Positions 44,337-55,105 of a stretch of DNA of 64,000 bases are shown one piece after another. Source of the DNA: Rhodocollybia butyracea (taxonomy: Eukaryota; Basidiomycota; Agaricomycetes; Agaricales; Omphalotaceae); assembly GCA_015501585.1 (NCBI GenBank), contig JADNRY010000002.1, positions 620,001 through 684,000 of the forward strand. The letters run 5' to 3'. The notes under the pieces are model-generated. The model was not told the origin of the DNA, made no database searches, and was given only the letters and a program-made list of their open reading frames with translations. A program made the translations under genes and the position numbers. The number at the start of each line of letters is the position of its first letter. The stretch's first letter is position 1.

Positions 44337-44822
44337 AACTGCACTTGTTGAAGTTAAACACACTGGAGCGCCCTTCAGCTAACCCAAGCAGTGTGATACC
44401 CGTCTTAGTACAGCGTTGTTATGCTCAGTATAACGACTATAGTGTTGTACTAATAGCCTTATAGTTCCTCAGTACTCCAATAGACAGCAAACAATGAACT
44501 GAATCAAAGATATGTGAATATTGATTTGGACTCTTTCTAACTATGTAAGGAATAGGTATTTGTTTGGTTCTATTTGTACTGAAACGCATGAGGCGTGAAA
44601 ATAGGTGTCCACAATTGTGCGCGCATACATATTTTCAACAGTCACCACTCAAACTGAAGAAATAACTCTAAAACTAAGTAAACTAAGCAAAATAGTGAAC
44701 TAGAAGGAATATGAAGAATGTAATCAAACTTTACTATAAAAGTTTATACTTTAGAGATGGAATATGGTCGTGGGAAGGTCATTAGGTAAGCAGATGTGTG
44801 ACAGCACTATGTACACTCAACA
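44337..44822 (-). repeat. Solo L LTR in DIRS-1 RT
   Basis: 486 bp, perfect GTTTT duplication (44,332-44,336 and 44,823-44,827). The uninterrupted site is present in DIRS-3 near 59,702. Confidence 0.95.
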
Positions 44823-45354
44823 GTTTTCCCTTCTGCCAGACTACAAACATTGGGGAAACCTTCATACCAGGTAGAAGCACAAAGTCCTCTGGTAGTCCTT
44901 CAGACCATCTCCCAGCTGTAACTTCCTGATCTCTGTGAGCTCTGAGTGCAGTAAAATCATCTGGCTCAGTGACATAGTTCTCAATCCTTTGTTTAGACTC
45001 TTCTGCCCATTCAGCATCATAGAAAGGCCAGAATCCCTCTCTAAGGGAGCGCATAACAGAGGCTACAAATGGCTGATTGGGATGGGATGAGAGCAGGAGC
45101 TCTAAGCGGTCCACATTGAAAGGAGTCTCTACTTTAATGTAAGGAGCCATAGCTTTAGGAGTTGATTGGATCTGAGGATTGTTCAAGAGATGTAGAGGAG
45201 GTGATGGCAAAGGAGGTGCAGAATAAGTAGAAGAGATACTGGGAGGAGTGATATGAGATGAATGAGATGAAGAAGACCATAAATAACCCCTTCTGAAGCG
45301 AGGTGCAGGTGTTAGATCACTGTCAGCAGTCCTCTTAGTACCTGCTAGTGATTT

Positions 45355-45850
45355 TGTTGGAGGAAACTGCACTTGTTGAAGTTAAACACACTGGAGCGCC
45401 CTTCAGCTAACCCAAGCAGTGTGATACCCGTCTTAGTACAGCGTTGTTATGCTCAGTATAACGACTATAGTGTTGTACTAATAGCCTTATAGTTCCTCAG
45501 TACTCCAATAGACAGCAAACAATGAAATGAATCAAAGATATGTGAATATTGATTTGGACTCTTTCTAACTAAGTAAGGAATAGGTATTTGTTTGGTTCTA
45601 TTTGTACTGAAACGCATGAGGCGTGAAAATGGGTGTCCACAATTGTGCGCGCATACATATTTTCAACAGTCACCACTCAAACTGAAGAAATAACTCTAAA
45701 AATAAGTAAACTAAGCAAAATAGTGAACTAGAAGGAATATGAAGAATGTAATCAAACTTTACTATAAAAGTATATACTTTAGAGATGGAATATGGTCGTG
45801 GGAAGGTGATTACGTAAGCAGATGTGTGACAGCACTATGTACACTCAACA
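45355..45850 (-). repeat. Solo L LTR between DIRS-1 gag and pol
   Basis: 496 bp, perfect GATTT duplication (45,350-45,354 and 45,851-45,855). The uninterrupted site is in DIRS-3 near 60,232. Confidence 0.95.
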
Positions 45851-45853
45851 GAT

Positions 45854-47577
45854 TTAGGACCTTTGAGGGCGGTTTCTACTCTGATTTCGACGTCTTTCAG
45901 TAAGCTTTGAGTAGCATGACTGGCTGTTAATGGCTCTGTGGGCTTCACCACACTCACTGCAATAGCCATGTTTCAGGCCTGTTATTGCTACAAGGGTCTG
46001 AGCACCTATCTTCATTCCACAAGATACAAGGTGTATCATGGCGCTTAGAAGGCGATTTTGAAGTGGTAGAAGATGAAGAAGGAGCAGATCTCTTATTAGA
46101 AGTGGTAGAAAGCATCTCCTTGAGGACAATGAGCCTAAGGCTCTCAGAGTTCCCAAGATCAAAGGGTGTATTTGAGGCCTTTTGGCGAGCCTCTCTATCC
46201 ACCCTGATGGCCATAGATGGATCATTGGGAGTAACTCTGAACAGCTCTTGAATCTGAGCTTTATAGGCAATAAGCTCACTCTGCCTGTTAGGATAGATCT
46301 TGAGCAGAGGAACAAGCCAAGCCTCAAAAACTCGAAGCCACTGTGACTCAGTAGTGACTGGGAGGCTCTTAATAGACTGCTCTTTCCTAACCAGCTTAAA
46401 CTCTGTACCAAAGTCCTTGCTATCATCATAGAGGAAACTGAATCCAGTGACTGCAGCATGGATCTTCTCAAAGTCCACATACTTGTCCTTGATGATGAGA
46501 CGAAGTAGGGACTGAGGGAGTGGCTCAGCAAACATCTGAGCTGAGAGGAGACTAAGTGTAGCATCCACATTGCTGTCCAGAGTGAACTGGAGGCGAAGGT
46601 CCCAGGTGCTCTGCACATGAGAGGGCATAGGAGATGTAGTAGTAAGTGCAGCAAGGTGAGGAGCAGCTTCCAGAAGCGAAACTGGGAGTCCAGAAGGCAC
46701 CTTGGAGGTAGATGAAGCAACAGGCTGGGCAAAAGATGGAGCCACAGCTGGTACAGCACCAGAGTTTAGTTGTTCATTCTCAATCTCATCAGAGTGTGCA
46801 TTAACAGCAGCAAGGAGAGCTTCATTCTCAGCAAGTTCGTTCTCCATAACAGCAAATGCTGCTGCTTGAGCAGCTTGTATAGCAGAAATTCGCTCTGGAG
46901 AAGCCTGTTGCCTCTGTTTACCTTTAGCAGAGCCTTTCTTTGCCTAGTAAACTCGATTTCATCCCTTTGTACCTGCAGCATCTGATCCACATAGTCCTGG
47001 ACCACAGCAGGATCATGTCTGCTATGATCTTGGAATGCTCTAAAGGCCTGTTTAGTCGAGATTTCCCTGTTCCTGAACTGTTCAAGTACAGCTTCCATCG
47101 CTTCAGCAACTGATCTAACAGCTTCAGCTTCTCTAGCTGCTTCTGAGGGAGCAAGGGATGCAGTGATGCGCCCCAGAAGCAATTTGGATGGCATATAAGG
47201 GTGCTGGGAGCAAGAATTGGATGTAGAAGCGGCAGGAGGGTCTGTGAGACATCTTGGAGCGATCTAGAAGGCTGTGAAGCGGTGATCTGAGCAATCTGAG
47301 TGCTAGCAGTGTTGGGTGAACCACCAGAGGTGACCTGTGAAGGTTGGAGCTGTTTAGAGCGAGTTTTGGGGAGATCAGAGCGGATCTGGAGGGGATTGGA
47401 GCGATTCTGGACTGGATTAAAGTGAGATGTGGATGGATTAGGCCCAGATTGGCGCGATCTAGCGCTAGGAAGCGTCCTAGACGAGGGATGAAGCGATCCA
47501 GTGGCCTGGGATGCAGGATCATAGGTATGATCTTCCAATTCATCAAGATCTGAGGAATCAGCTCGAGTTTTGGACAT
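45854..47577 (-). pseudogene. DIRS-1 ORF1 (Gag-like), frameshifted
   Basis: Starts at ATG 47,577 (MSKTRADSSDLDELED). Compared with the intact DIRS-3 copy it has lost a base near 47,250 (GACGATCTT versus GACATCTT), has a second frameshift near 46,935, and a third change near 45,975 that breaks the Cys-rich tail. The product is Ser/Pro-rich at its N-terminus, with a helical middle and a Cys cluster. Confidence 0.85.
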
Positions 47578-47619
47578 GGAATGGTTGATATGAAGATGTG
47601 TGAGGTATAAGCAAGGAGT

Positions 47620-48347
47620 ATGATGAAAAATCGACTTGATCAAGCAAGATCTAAGTCAGATATCAGTCAGTATACAGTACACAGGCAAAAAACATCGATC
47701 TAAGCGCACTGAGAGCCCTGATATCCAAGATCTGACAACTAGGTCGACTTCAGAGGCTGTAGATGTGTATAGATCTGTTATGGATGTGTTATGGGCTCTG
47801 TTCAGTGAAAGATCAGTTAGATCAGTGAAAAAGCGCACCAATTCCTTTGATCTAAGACTCTGTGAGCAAAAGCTAGAGTCTGTGCAGTCAAAAGGAGGTG
47901 CTGTGAGGCGATGTTTGAGCTATCAGAGCTGTATAGAGTGGACAGATGTCCTTACCAGTCACCAGAAGCGAAGTTGATGGTGGGGGAAGGAAGGAAAGAA
48001 GCACAGGACCTTGTCAGATTTCTAATCATGTTCTCACAGGCCTCTGCTCAGAACTCCGGCACCTGTAAGAACTAGAAACTCGACAGGGACACTGGCTGAT
48101 CATCTGTCCAAAGTGGCAGCTGACCAGAGGTGGTCATGTGCTGAAAAACTCGAAATGCAAAGTCCAAGTTAGAGTGCAGGATTTCGAAAATGAAATCACG
48201 GAAGAACGAAGATAGGTAGCGCTTTGATTCTTTTCGCGATTTGTTAAGGACATGATAGAGTACCTATGACAGTAATAGCAGGGCCGCACGGTACTGCGAT
48301 GAAGTGCGCTGGACTTGCAATGAATTCATGTGCACTGAAAAGTGATG
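47620..48347 (-). other. 5' untranslated region of DIRS-1
   Basis: Conserved ~740 bp region upstream of ORF1, shared with all DIRS copies and the mini-DIRS. An open frame of 113 codons runs antisense (47,636-47,977) and recurs in every copy (40,898; 49,940; 54,090; 62,141), probably because the region is well conserved, but a small antisense product cannot be excluded. Confidence 0.6.
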
Positions 48348-48594
48348 TCATGTGCAAATATCCCATCCCAAATCTATAAGGCAATATGTAAGTCCAAAGA
48401 GTCAATATGTAGGTCCGAAGATATAGATGTTGGGACAATATGGGTGTTGCACCTCTGACAGTACTTCAGGGATCTTCCATTAGCTGTAACCATGGCCAGA
48501 TAGCTCAGTTGGTTAGAGCATCTTGGGATTTCACCAGAAGGTCCTGGGTTCAATCCCCAGTCTGGACACTTTGTCAGTCATTATAACTTTAACA
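48348..48594 (+). mobile_element. tRNA-bearing LTR, family A, copy A2 (5'-truncated)
   Basis: Lacks the TGTTGG end; begins where the DIRS-1 5' region stops. Ends TAACTTTAACA at 48,594, directly against copia RNase H coding sequence. No duplication can be tested. Confidence 0.75.
48494..48567 (+). tRNA. tRNA-like module of A2
   Basis: 74 nt, identical in its boxes and T arm to A1. Confidence 0.6.
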
Positions 48595-48918
48595 GCATCA
48601 AATGCAGTGGGCAAAGAAGTGTTGGCAATTCGTTCTCTCCTTACTGAGCTTGGGTATAAAGTCGGCTGTCCTACCATTATCCATGTCGACAATCAATCCT
48701 CCATCCAAGTTGCCAAGAATCCAGAACATCATGGCAGAATGAAGCATCTTGACAGGACTTTCTACTGGCTCAGAGAACAAGTTGTACATGGGAAATTGTT
48801 ACCTTCTTATCTGCCCACTGAGGATAATCCAGCTGACCTGCTCACAAAGGCCCTTGCCAAACCAAAGGTGGAAAAGTTCCGATCTTTGATTGGACTTGTG
48901 AAACCATCCCTTCCTTAA
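48595..48918 (+). pseudogene. copia-5 RNase H fragment
   Basis: C-terminal RNase H of an L-family copia element: VDNQSSIQVAKNPEHHGRMKHLDRTFYWLR, then LPTEDNPADLLTKALAKPKVEKFRSLIGL, stop at 48,918. It is cut at its start by A2; the rest of pol is absent. Confidence 0.88.
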
Positions 48919-48976
48919 TTTGAAGGAAACACTATGTTGGGGGGTTGTGTGTGTGATGGACTTGCAGAAGTGTTCC

Positions 48977-48988
48977 ATCAGGGGGTTG
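48977..48988 (+). promoter_or_regulatory. Polypurine tract of copia-5
   Basis: ATCAGGGGGTTG directly precedes the 3' LTR; the same GGGGGTTG motif precedes the LTR of copia-4 (55,031-55,041, minus) and copy B3 (51,913-51,920). Confidence 0.7.
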
Positions 48989-49485
48989 TGTTGAGTGTAC
49001 ATAGTGCTGTCACACATCTGCTTACCTAATCACCTTCCCACGACCATATTCCATCTCTAAAGTATATACTTTTATAGTAAAGTTTGATTACATTCTTCAT
49101 ATTCCTTCTAGTTCACTATTTTGCTTAGTTTACTTAGTTTTAGAGTTATTTCTTCAGTTTGAGTGGTGACTGTTGAAAATATGTATGCGCGCATAATTGT
49201 GGACACCTATTTTCACGCCTCATGCGTTTCAGTACAAATAGAACCAAACAAATACCTATTCCTTACATAGTTAGAAAGAGTCCAAATCAATATTCACATA
49301 TCTTTGATTCATTTCATTGTTTGCTGTCTATTGGAGTACTGAGGAACTATAAGGCTATTAGTACAACACTATAGTCGTTATACTGAGCATAACAACACTG
49401 TACTAAGACGGGTATCACACTGCTTGGGTTAGCTGAAGGGCGCTCCAGTGTGTTTAACTTCAACAAGTGCAGTTTTCCTCCAACA
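48989..49485 (+). repeat. 3' LTR of copia-5 (L family)
   Basis: 497 bp, complete, TGTTGAGTG...CCTCCAACA. It is followed by TTTGG within DIRS-2 gag, the base run that also occurs at the homologous site of DIRS-1 (near 47,190), so the element was inserted into that gag. Confidence 0.93.
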
Positions 49486-49881
49486 TTTGGATGGCATAGA
49501 AGGGTGTTGGAAGCGAGAATTGGATGTAGAAGCGGCAGGAGGGTCTGTGAGACGATCTTGGAGCGATCTAGAAGGCTGTGAAGCGGCGATCTGAGCAATC
49601 TGAGTGCTAGCAGTGTTGGATGAACCACCAGAGGTGACCTGTGAAGGTTGGAGCTGTTTAAAGCGAGTTTTGGGGAGATCAGAGCAGATCTGGAGGGGAT
49701 TGGAGCGATTCTGAACTGGATTAGAGCGAGATGTGGATGGATTAGGCCCAGATTGGCGCGATCTAGCGTTAGGAAGCATCCTAGACGAGGGATGAAGCGA
49801 TCCAGTGGCCTGGGATGCAGGATCATAGGTATGATCTTCCAATTCATCAAGATCTGAGGAATCAGCTCGAGTTTTGGACAT
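49486..49881 (-). pseudogene. DIRS-2 ORF1 N-terminal fragment
   Basis: ATG 49,881 (MSKTRADSSDL), Ser/Pro/Arg/Gln-rich, truncated after about 130 codons by the copia-5 LTR. Confidence 0.82.
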
Positions 49882-50746
49882 GGAATGGTTGATATGAAGA
49901 TGTGTGAGGTATGAGCAAGGAGTATGATGAAAAATCGACTTGATCAAGCAAGATCTAAGTCAGATATCAGTCAGTATACAGTACACAGGCAAAAAACATC
50001 GATCTAAGCGCACTGAGAGCCCTTATATCCAAGATCTGACAACTAGGTCGACTTCAGAGGCTGTAGATGTGTATAGATCTGTTATGGATGTGTTATGGGC
50101 TCTGTTCAGTGAAAGATCAGATAGATCAGTGAAAAAGCGCACCAATTCCTTTGATCTAAGACTCTGTGAGCAAAAGCTAGAGTCTGTGCAGTCAAAAGGA
50201 GGTGCTGTGAGGCGATGTTTGAGCTATCAGAGCTGTATAGAGTGGACAGTTGTCCTTACCAGTCACCAGAAGCGAAGTTGATGGTGGGGGAAGGAAGGAA
50301 AGAAGCACAGGACCTTGTCAGATTTCTAATCATGTTCTCACAGGCCTCTGCTCGGAACTCCGGCACCTGTGAGAGCTAGAAACTCGACAGGGACACTGGC
50401 TGATCATCTGTCAAAAGTGGCAGCTGACCAGAGGTGGTCATGTGCTGAAAAACTCGAAATGCAAAGTCCAAGTTAGAGTGCTGGATTTCGAAAATGGAAT
50501 CGCGGAAGAACGAAGATAGGTAGCGCTTCAATTCCTTTTGCGATTTGTTAAGGACATAATAGAGTACCTATGACAGTAATAGCAGAACCGCACGGTACTG
50601 CGATGAAGCGTGCCGGACTTGCAATGAATTCATGTGCACTGAAAAGTGATGAATTGTACATTGCAAGTCCTGGATGGTATCTGTTGTTTGCGTTTGCAGA
50701 GGCCTTCAGAAAGTCTCCCTACCCTTGGAATCCGCTTTCATGTTGA
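49486..50746 (-). mobile_element. DIRS-2, 5' part only
   Basis: Contains the N-terminal part of ORF1 (49,881 down to 49,486) and the 5' untranslated region, ending with the 5' terminus TTCATGTTGA at 50,746. It joins a second 3' terminus directly. Confidence 0.85.
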
Positions 50747-51154
50747 CCTATGCCTTTCATCACTCAGTAGTGAATAAGTTAGCCAAAACTCAGGCCCCAG
50801 GCCCATAAATTAAGCAGATCATGAAGTGCTATAAAGCTATGGATTGTTGTTTAGGGGTGGATGGTGGTGAAAGAGATGTGAATGAGATGCTAGGAGGGTG
50901 TTAAAGGTGTGTTTGACGAAGTCTAATAGCTGCTAGCTGCAGCTCAGCACGAACAGCAGGATTATCCCTGATGTATATCTTCCATGCTGTGGAAGACCAC
51001 CTACCCAGGGCCATGATAATGGTCCATACTCATCAAGTCCAAGTCCAGAGTAGTAAGTGGCGCCTCCAGCTCTAGCAGAATGTCCTCCAAACTCCTTACT
51101 CACCACAGCATAGAACATGGATTCAAACCAAGCTCTGGTTGGAAGAGATCCATC
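50747..51154 (-). mobile_element. DIRS 3'-end fragment with recombinase C-terminus
   Basis: From the 3' terminus (CCTATGCC, 50,747) through the recombinase C-terminal codons (HSARAGGATYYSGLGLDE, then a small insertion relative to DIRS-1 near 51,022 that breaks the frame before the catalytic Tyr). Cut at 51,154 by an L2 LTR. It forms the second head-to-tail junction with DIRS-2. Confidence 0.82.
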
Positions 51155-51409
51155 TGTTGAGTGTATATAGTGATAGAACACTTACTGCTTACATAAGCGA
51201 TGTCCCACGCTCATATTCCGTCTCTAAACTATGTACTTTTATAGTAATCTTTTGTTACCATGTTGATATCTGCCCTAGTTTACTTTTTGGCTTTCATTTG
51301 TTCAGTTTGCAAGATATTTTCTCAGTTTGAGTGGTGACTGTTGAAAATATGTATGCGCGCACAATTGTGGACACCCATTTTCACGCCTCATGCGTTTCAG
51401 TACAAATAG
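51155..51409 (+). repeat. Truncated L2 LTR
   Basis: Starts TGTTGAGTGTATATAG and stops at TACAAATAG, where a full L LTR begins. Confidence 0.88.
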
Positions 51410-51905
51410 TGTTGAGTGTACATAGTGCTGTCACACATCTGCTTACCTAATCACCTTCCCACGACCATATTCCATCTCTAAAGTATATACTTTTATAGTA
51501 AAGTTTGATTACATTCTTCATATTCCTTCTAGTTCACTATTTTGCCTAGTTTACTTAGTTTTAGAGTTATTTCTTCAGTTTGAGTGGTGACTGTTGAAAA
51601 TATGTATGCGCGCACAATTGTGGACACCTATTTTCACGCCTCATGCGTTTCAGTACAAATAGAACCAAACAACTACCTATTCCTTACTTAGTTAGAAAGA
51701 GTCCAAATCAATATTCACATATCTTTGATTCATTTCATTGTTTGCTGTCTATTGGAGTACTGAGGAACTATAAGGCTATTAGTACAACACTATAGTCGTT
51801 ATACTGAGCATAACAACGCTGTACTAAGACGGGTATCACACTGCTTGGGTTAGCTGAAGGGCGCTCCAGTGTGTTTAACTTCAACAAGTGCAGTTTCCTC
51901 CAACA
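51410..51905 (+). repeat. L-family LTR, complete
   Basis: 496 bp, inserted after AATAG in the L2 LTR. The right side (TCCAA) does not match, so what lies beyond is not the old target. Confidence 0.9.
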
Positions 51906-51920
51906 TCCAATTGGGGGTTG

Positions 51921-52216
51921 TGTTGGCATTAGCAATTGGACCCTGGTTACATCATTCTAGTACTAAGACTAACCGCTTCAGTACAACATGAATGTGGGCC
52001 AGTTGAGTGACTAACAATCCTCATAGTGATATATGGCTTAACATCCATACTCTAACCATCGGCACTATAGCTCAGTTGGTTAGAGCACCAGTCTAGAGTA
52101 CTGTGTGGTCGCTGGTTCAATCCCAGCTAGTGTCAACATTTATTTCCCTCCTGTTTCAAGTTCACTTGATTTGGGACAAGGTACTCCTTGATCCTGGTCA
52201 CCTGATTTCTCTAACA
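51921..52216 (+). mobile_element. tRNA-bearing LTR, family B, copy B3
   Basis: 296 bp, + orientation. Preceded by CCAATTGGGGGTTG, a polypurine-tract-like sequence as found before the copia 3' LTRs, so it may be the 3' LTR of a once longer element. It is followed by copia coding sequence beginning GAATG; no duplication on the left. Confidence 0.85.
52061..52134 (+). tRNA. tRNA-like module of B3
   Basis: 74 nt, B-type cloverleaf, A and B boxes intact. Confidence 0.65.
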
Positions 52217-52380
52217 GAATGTGCACATGTTGGGTCGACTCTACCTCTTGATCTTGAGCTGTGGCATAGACGCTTCTTTCACTACAATCTGAGTGATGTG
52301 TTAGAGAAATCAGGTGACCAGGATCAAGGAGTACCTTGTCCCAAATCAAGTGACCTTGAAACAGGAGGGAAATAAATGTT

Positions 52381-52454
52381 GACACTAGCTGGGATTGAAC
52401 CAGCGACCACACAGTACTCTAGACTGGTGCTCTAACCAACTGAGCTATAGTGCC
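52381..52454 (-). tRNA. tRNA-like module of B4
   Basis: 74 nt, B-type cloverleaf, boxes intact. Confidence 0.65.
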
Positions 52455-52487
52455 GATGGTTAGAGTATGGATGTTAATCCATATATC

Positions 52488-52776
52488 TGTTGGGATTAAT
52501 AATCAATCCTGACACCCTACAATGGTGAGATGTATGTGTTATGTGTAAATGCCCTTGTCTATATAATCAACCTAGGGGGTTGGATCAAAAGATATCCATG
52601 TAATGCCTTATAATGGTTGAGGACACTAGGGCACCTCTGTCACTACATTGATGAGATACCAAGTAGTTGTAACCATGGCCAGATAGCTCAGTTGGTTAGA
52701 GCATCTTGGGATTTCACCAGAAGGTCCTGGGTTCAATCCCCAGTCTGGACACTTTGTATAAATCATACCTTTAACA
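52488..52776 (+). mobile_element. tRNA-bearing LTR, family A, copy A3
   Basis: 289 bp inserted in B4 with a perfect ATATC duplication (52,483-52,487 and 52,777-52,781). Confidence 0.94.
52677..52750 (+). tRNA. tRNA-like module of A3
   Basis: 74 nt, A-type module with intact A and B boxes. Confidence 0.6.
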
Positions 52777-53827
52777 ATATCACTATGAGGATTGTTAGTC
52801 ACTCAACTGGCCCACATTCATGTTGTACTGAAGCGGTTAGTCTTAGTACTAGAATGATGTAACCAGGGTCCAATTGCTAATGCCAACATGATGTTAGCAA
52901 GCTGTCTAAAAATCGGTTGGTTGAGGGCTTTAAACTCGATTCTAGTGCAAAGCCAGACCCAGTATGTGAACCATGTCTTGGTGGAAAGATGCATGCCAAT
53001 CCTTTTCCTAGCAGTGAAACTCGTGCTTTTGAAATTTTAGAACTTGTTCATATGGATGTACATGATACTGGTGTAATCTCGCCTTCTGGCTACCGCTACT
53101 GGATCCCCTTTATATGCGACAAATCACGCTTCAGAGCAGTTGTACTACTCAAAAAGAAGAGTGAAGCCTTTGGTGCATTCAAGCGGTTTAAGGCCTGGGC
53201 AGAAAACTCTACTGGTAAAAAGATCAAGAAGATCAGACATGACAAAGGTGGCGAGTTTATATCCAAGGAATTTGAACAGTTCTTACAGCACGAGGGAATT
53301 GAAGTACAACGGACAACTAGGAATCAACCTCAGCAGAATGGAGTTGCTGAACGGCTTAACCGGACATTGGCTGAATTACTGACTGCTATGCTACTTGAAT
53401 CGGGTTTACCAAAGACATTTTGGGCTGAATGCCTGGCTGCGCTTGTTTATGTGTTAAATCGATGCCCAACGTCTGCTGTTCCAGAAGTCACTCCTTTTGA
53501 AGCCTGGTATAAAATTAAGCCTAAAGTTGACAATCTGTGTGTCTGGGGATGCATTGCTTATGTGCATATTCAAAAGGACAAGAGGCCTCACTTTGGTTCA
53601 CATATGGAGAAGTGTGTGTTTATTGGTTACCCTGAGGGAGTTAAAGGCTGGAAGTTCTGGAATCCTGTCACTAAAAAGGTCATCATCAGTGAACGTGCAG
53701 AATTTGACAAAAGGTTCATGTATGGATCCAAGTCACCTAATCAGCCTGCCCTTCGTCAAGACCATACTCCTGTGACTAGTTCTGAACCATCTGCTACTCC
53801 CAAACCACCAGCCAGTACCACTAATGA

Positions 53828-54761
53828 ATGTAAGTAACTAAAGGAATGCATACTACAAAAACAGAGTTGAAAAAGAAAAGACAAAACAAACAAACATTGG
53901 TTTGTACAGTTACATCAAGATAGAAAGAGGGAGAGGAGGGAGGGTGATGAAAAATCGACTTGATCAAGCAAGATCTAAGTCAGATATCAGTCAGTATACA
54001 GTACACAGGCAAAAAAACATCGATCTAAGCACACTGAGAGCCCTGATATCCAAGATCTGACAACTAGGTCAACTTCAGAGGCTGTAGATGTGTATAGATC
54101 TGTTATGGATGTGTTGTGGGCTCTGTTCAGTGAAAGATCAGTTAGATCAGTGAAAAAGCGCACCAATTCCTTTGATCTGAGACTCTGTGAGCAAAAGCTA
54201 GAGTCTGTGCAGTCAAAAGGAGGTGCTGTGAGGCGATGTTTGAGCTATCAGAGCTGTATAGAGTGGACAGATGTCCTTACCAGTCACCAGAAGCGAAGTT
54301 GATGGTGGGGAAAGGAAGGAAAGAAGCACAGGACCTTGTCAGATTTCTAATCATGTTCTCACAGGCCTCTGCTCGGAACTCCGGCACCTGTAAGAACTAG
54401 AAACTCGACAGGGACACTGACTGATCATCTGTCCAAAGTGGCAGCTGACCAGAGGTGGTCATGTGCTGAAAAACTCGAAATGCAAAGTCCAAGTTAGAGT
54501 GCTAGATTTCGAAAATGGAATCGCGGAAGAACGAAGATAGGTAGTGCTTCAATTCTTTTCGCGATTTGTTAAGGACATGATAGAGTACCTATGACAGTAA
54601 TAGCAGGACCGCACGGTACTGCGATGAGGCGCGCCGGACTTGCAATGTATTCATGTTCACTGAAAAGTGATGAATTGTGCATTGCAAGTCCTGGATGGTA
54701 TCTGTTGTTTGCAGAGGCCTTCAGAAAGTCTCCCTACCCTTGGAATCCGCCTTCATGTCGA
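53828..54761 (-). mobile_element. Mini-DIRS 3 (3'-truncated)
   Basis: Lacks the first ~110 bp of the low end (CCTATGCC side) and ends at the 5' terminus CTTCATGTCGA (54,761). Otherwise collinear with mini-DIRS 1 and 2. Confidence 0.8.
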
Positions 54762-55030
54762 GTATTTGTTTGGTTCTATTTGTACTGAAACGCATGAGGC
54801 GTGAAAATAGGTGTCCACAATTGTGCGCGCATAGATATTTTCAACAGTCACCACTCAAACTGAGAAAATATCTTGCAAACTGAACAAATGAAAGCCAAAA
54901 AGTAAACTAGGGCAGATATCAACATGGTAACAAAAGATTACTATAAAAGTACATAGTTTAGAGACGGAATATGAGTGTGGGACATCGCTTATGTAAGCAG
55001 TAAGTGTTCTATCACTATATACACTCAACA
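54762..55030 (-). repeat. Truncated 3' LTR of copia-4 (L2)
   Basis: Begins TGTTGAGTGTATATAG on the minus strand and is cut where mini-DIRS 3 ends. Polypurine tract TCAGGGGGTTG adjoins it (55,031-55,041). Confidence 0.88.
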
Positions 55031-55105
55031 CAACCCCCTGATTGAACACTTTTGCAATCCAGCACAAGTCAATCACTAACACAACCCCCCAACATAGTAT
55101 TTCCT

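Larger units (their letters stand above)
42703..45349 (-). pseudogene. RT/RNase H of DIRS-1, interrupted
   Basis: The minus-strand pol frame begins in SLAGTKRTADSDLTP (45,340). It is split by an L LTR (44,337-44,822), then reads RT with FKSDVAKAFLNLP, VFGTRTSPRC and the YMDD active site (near 43,965). It shifts frame near 43,800 and continues WQRLAGSLNWSLNVLPWARP and RNase H (GWTDASNTG, IHTDSLDS). Family B LTR B2 (42,877-43,172) splits it again, and it ends with HIAGKSNIRADLLSR at 42,703. Catalytic motifs are visible, but the inserts prevent one protein. Confidence 0.85.
41699..48347 (-). mobile_element. DIRS-like tyrosine-recombinase retroelement (DIRS-1)
   Basis: Minus-strand element with gag (ORF1), RT/RNase H and a tyrosine recombinase in place of an integrase, the defining set of DIRS-type retroelements. 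It lacks LTRs and target duplications. The 3' end is 41,699. The 5' end is cut at 48,347 where a family A element begins. Three LTRs (B2 and two L copies) are inserted, all with perfect 5-bp duplications. Without them it is about 5.4 kb. Confidence 0.88.
52299..52888 (-). mobile_element. tRNA-bearing LTR, family B, copy B4 (holds A3)
   Basis: 296 bp of B sequence once the nested A3 and one copy of its duplication are removed. Perfect TGATG duplication (52,294-52,298 and 52,889-52,893) in copia-6 coding sequence. Confidence 0.93.
52217..53830 (+). pseudogene. copia-6 integrase region, split by B4/A3
   Basis: Reads the pre-integrase segment LDLELWHRRFFHYNLSDV (52,232-52,298), then after the nested LTRs SKLSKNRLVEGFKLDSS, zinc motif CEPCLGGK, and a complete integrase core: HMDVHDTG, RHDKGGEF and NGVAERLNR hold the acidic triad. 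The integrase C-terminal part (FGSHMEKCVFIGYPEGVKGWKFW) is also present. The frame is open from 52,917 to 53,830, the best-preserved integrase in the window. It ends at a mini-DIRS at a shared ATGTAAGTAAC, so RT is missing. Confidence 0.9.

Noticed and set aside
44337..45850. LTR-supplied start codons for the interrupted DIRS frames
   Set aside because: The apparent starts inside the LTR ends are GTG, not ATG, so no new translation start is shown.
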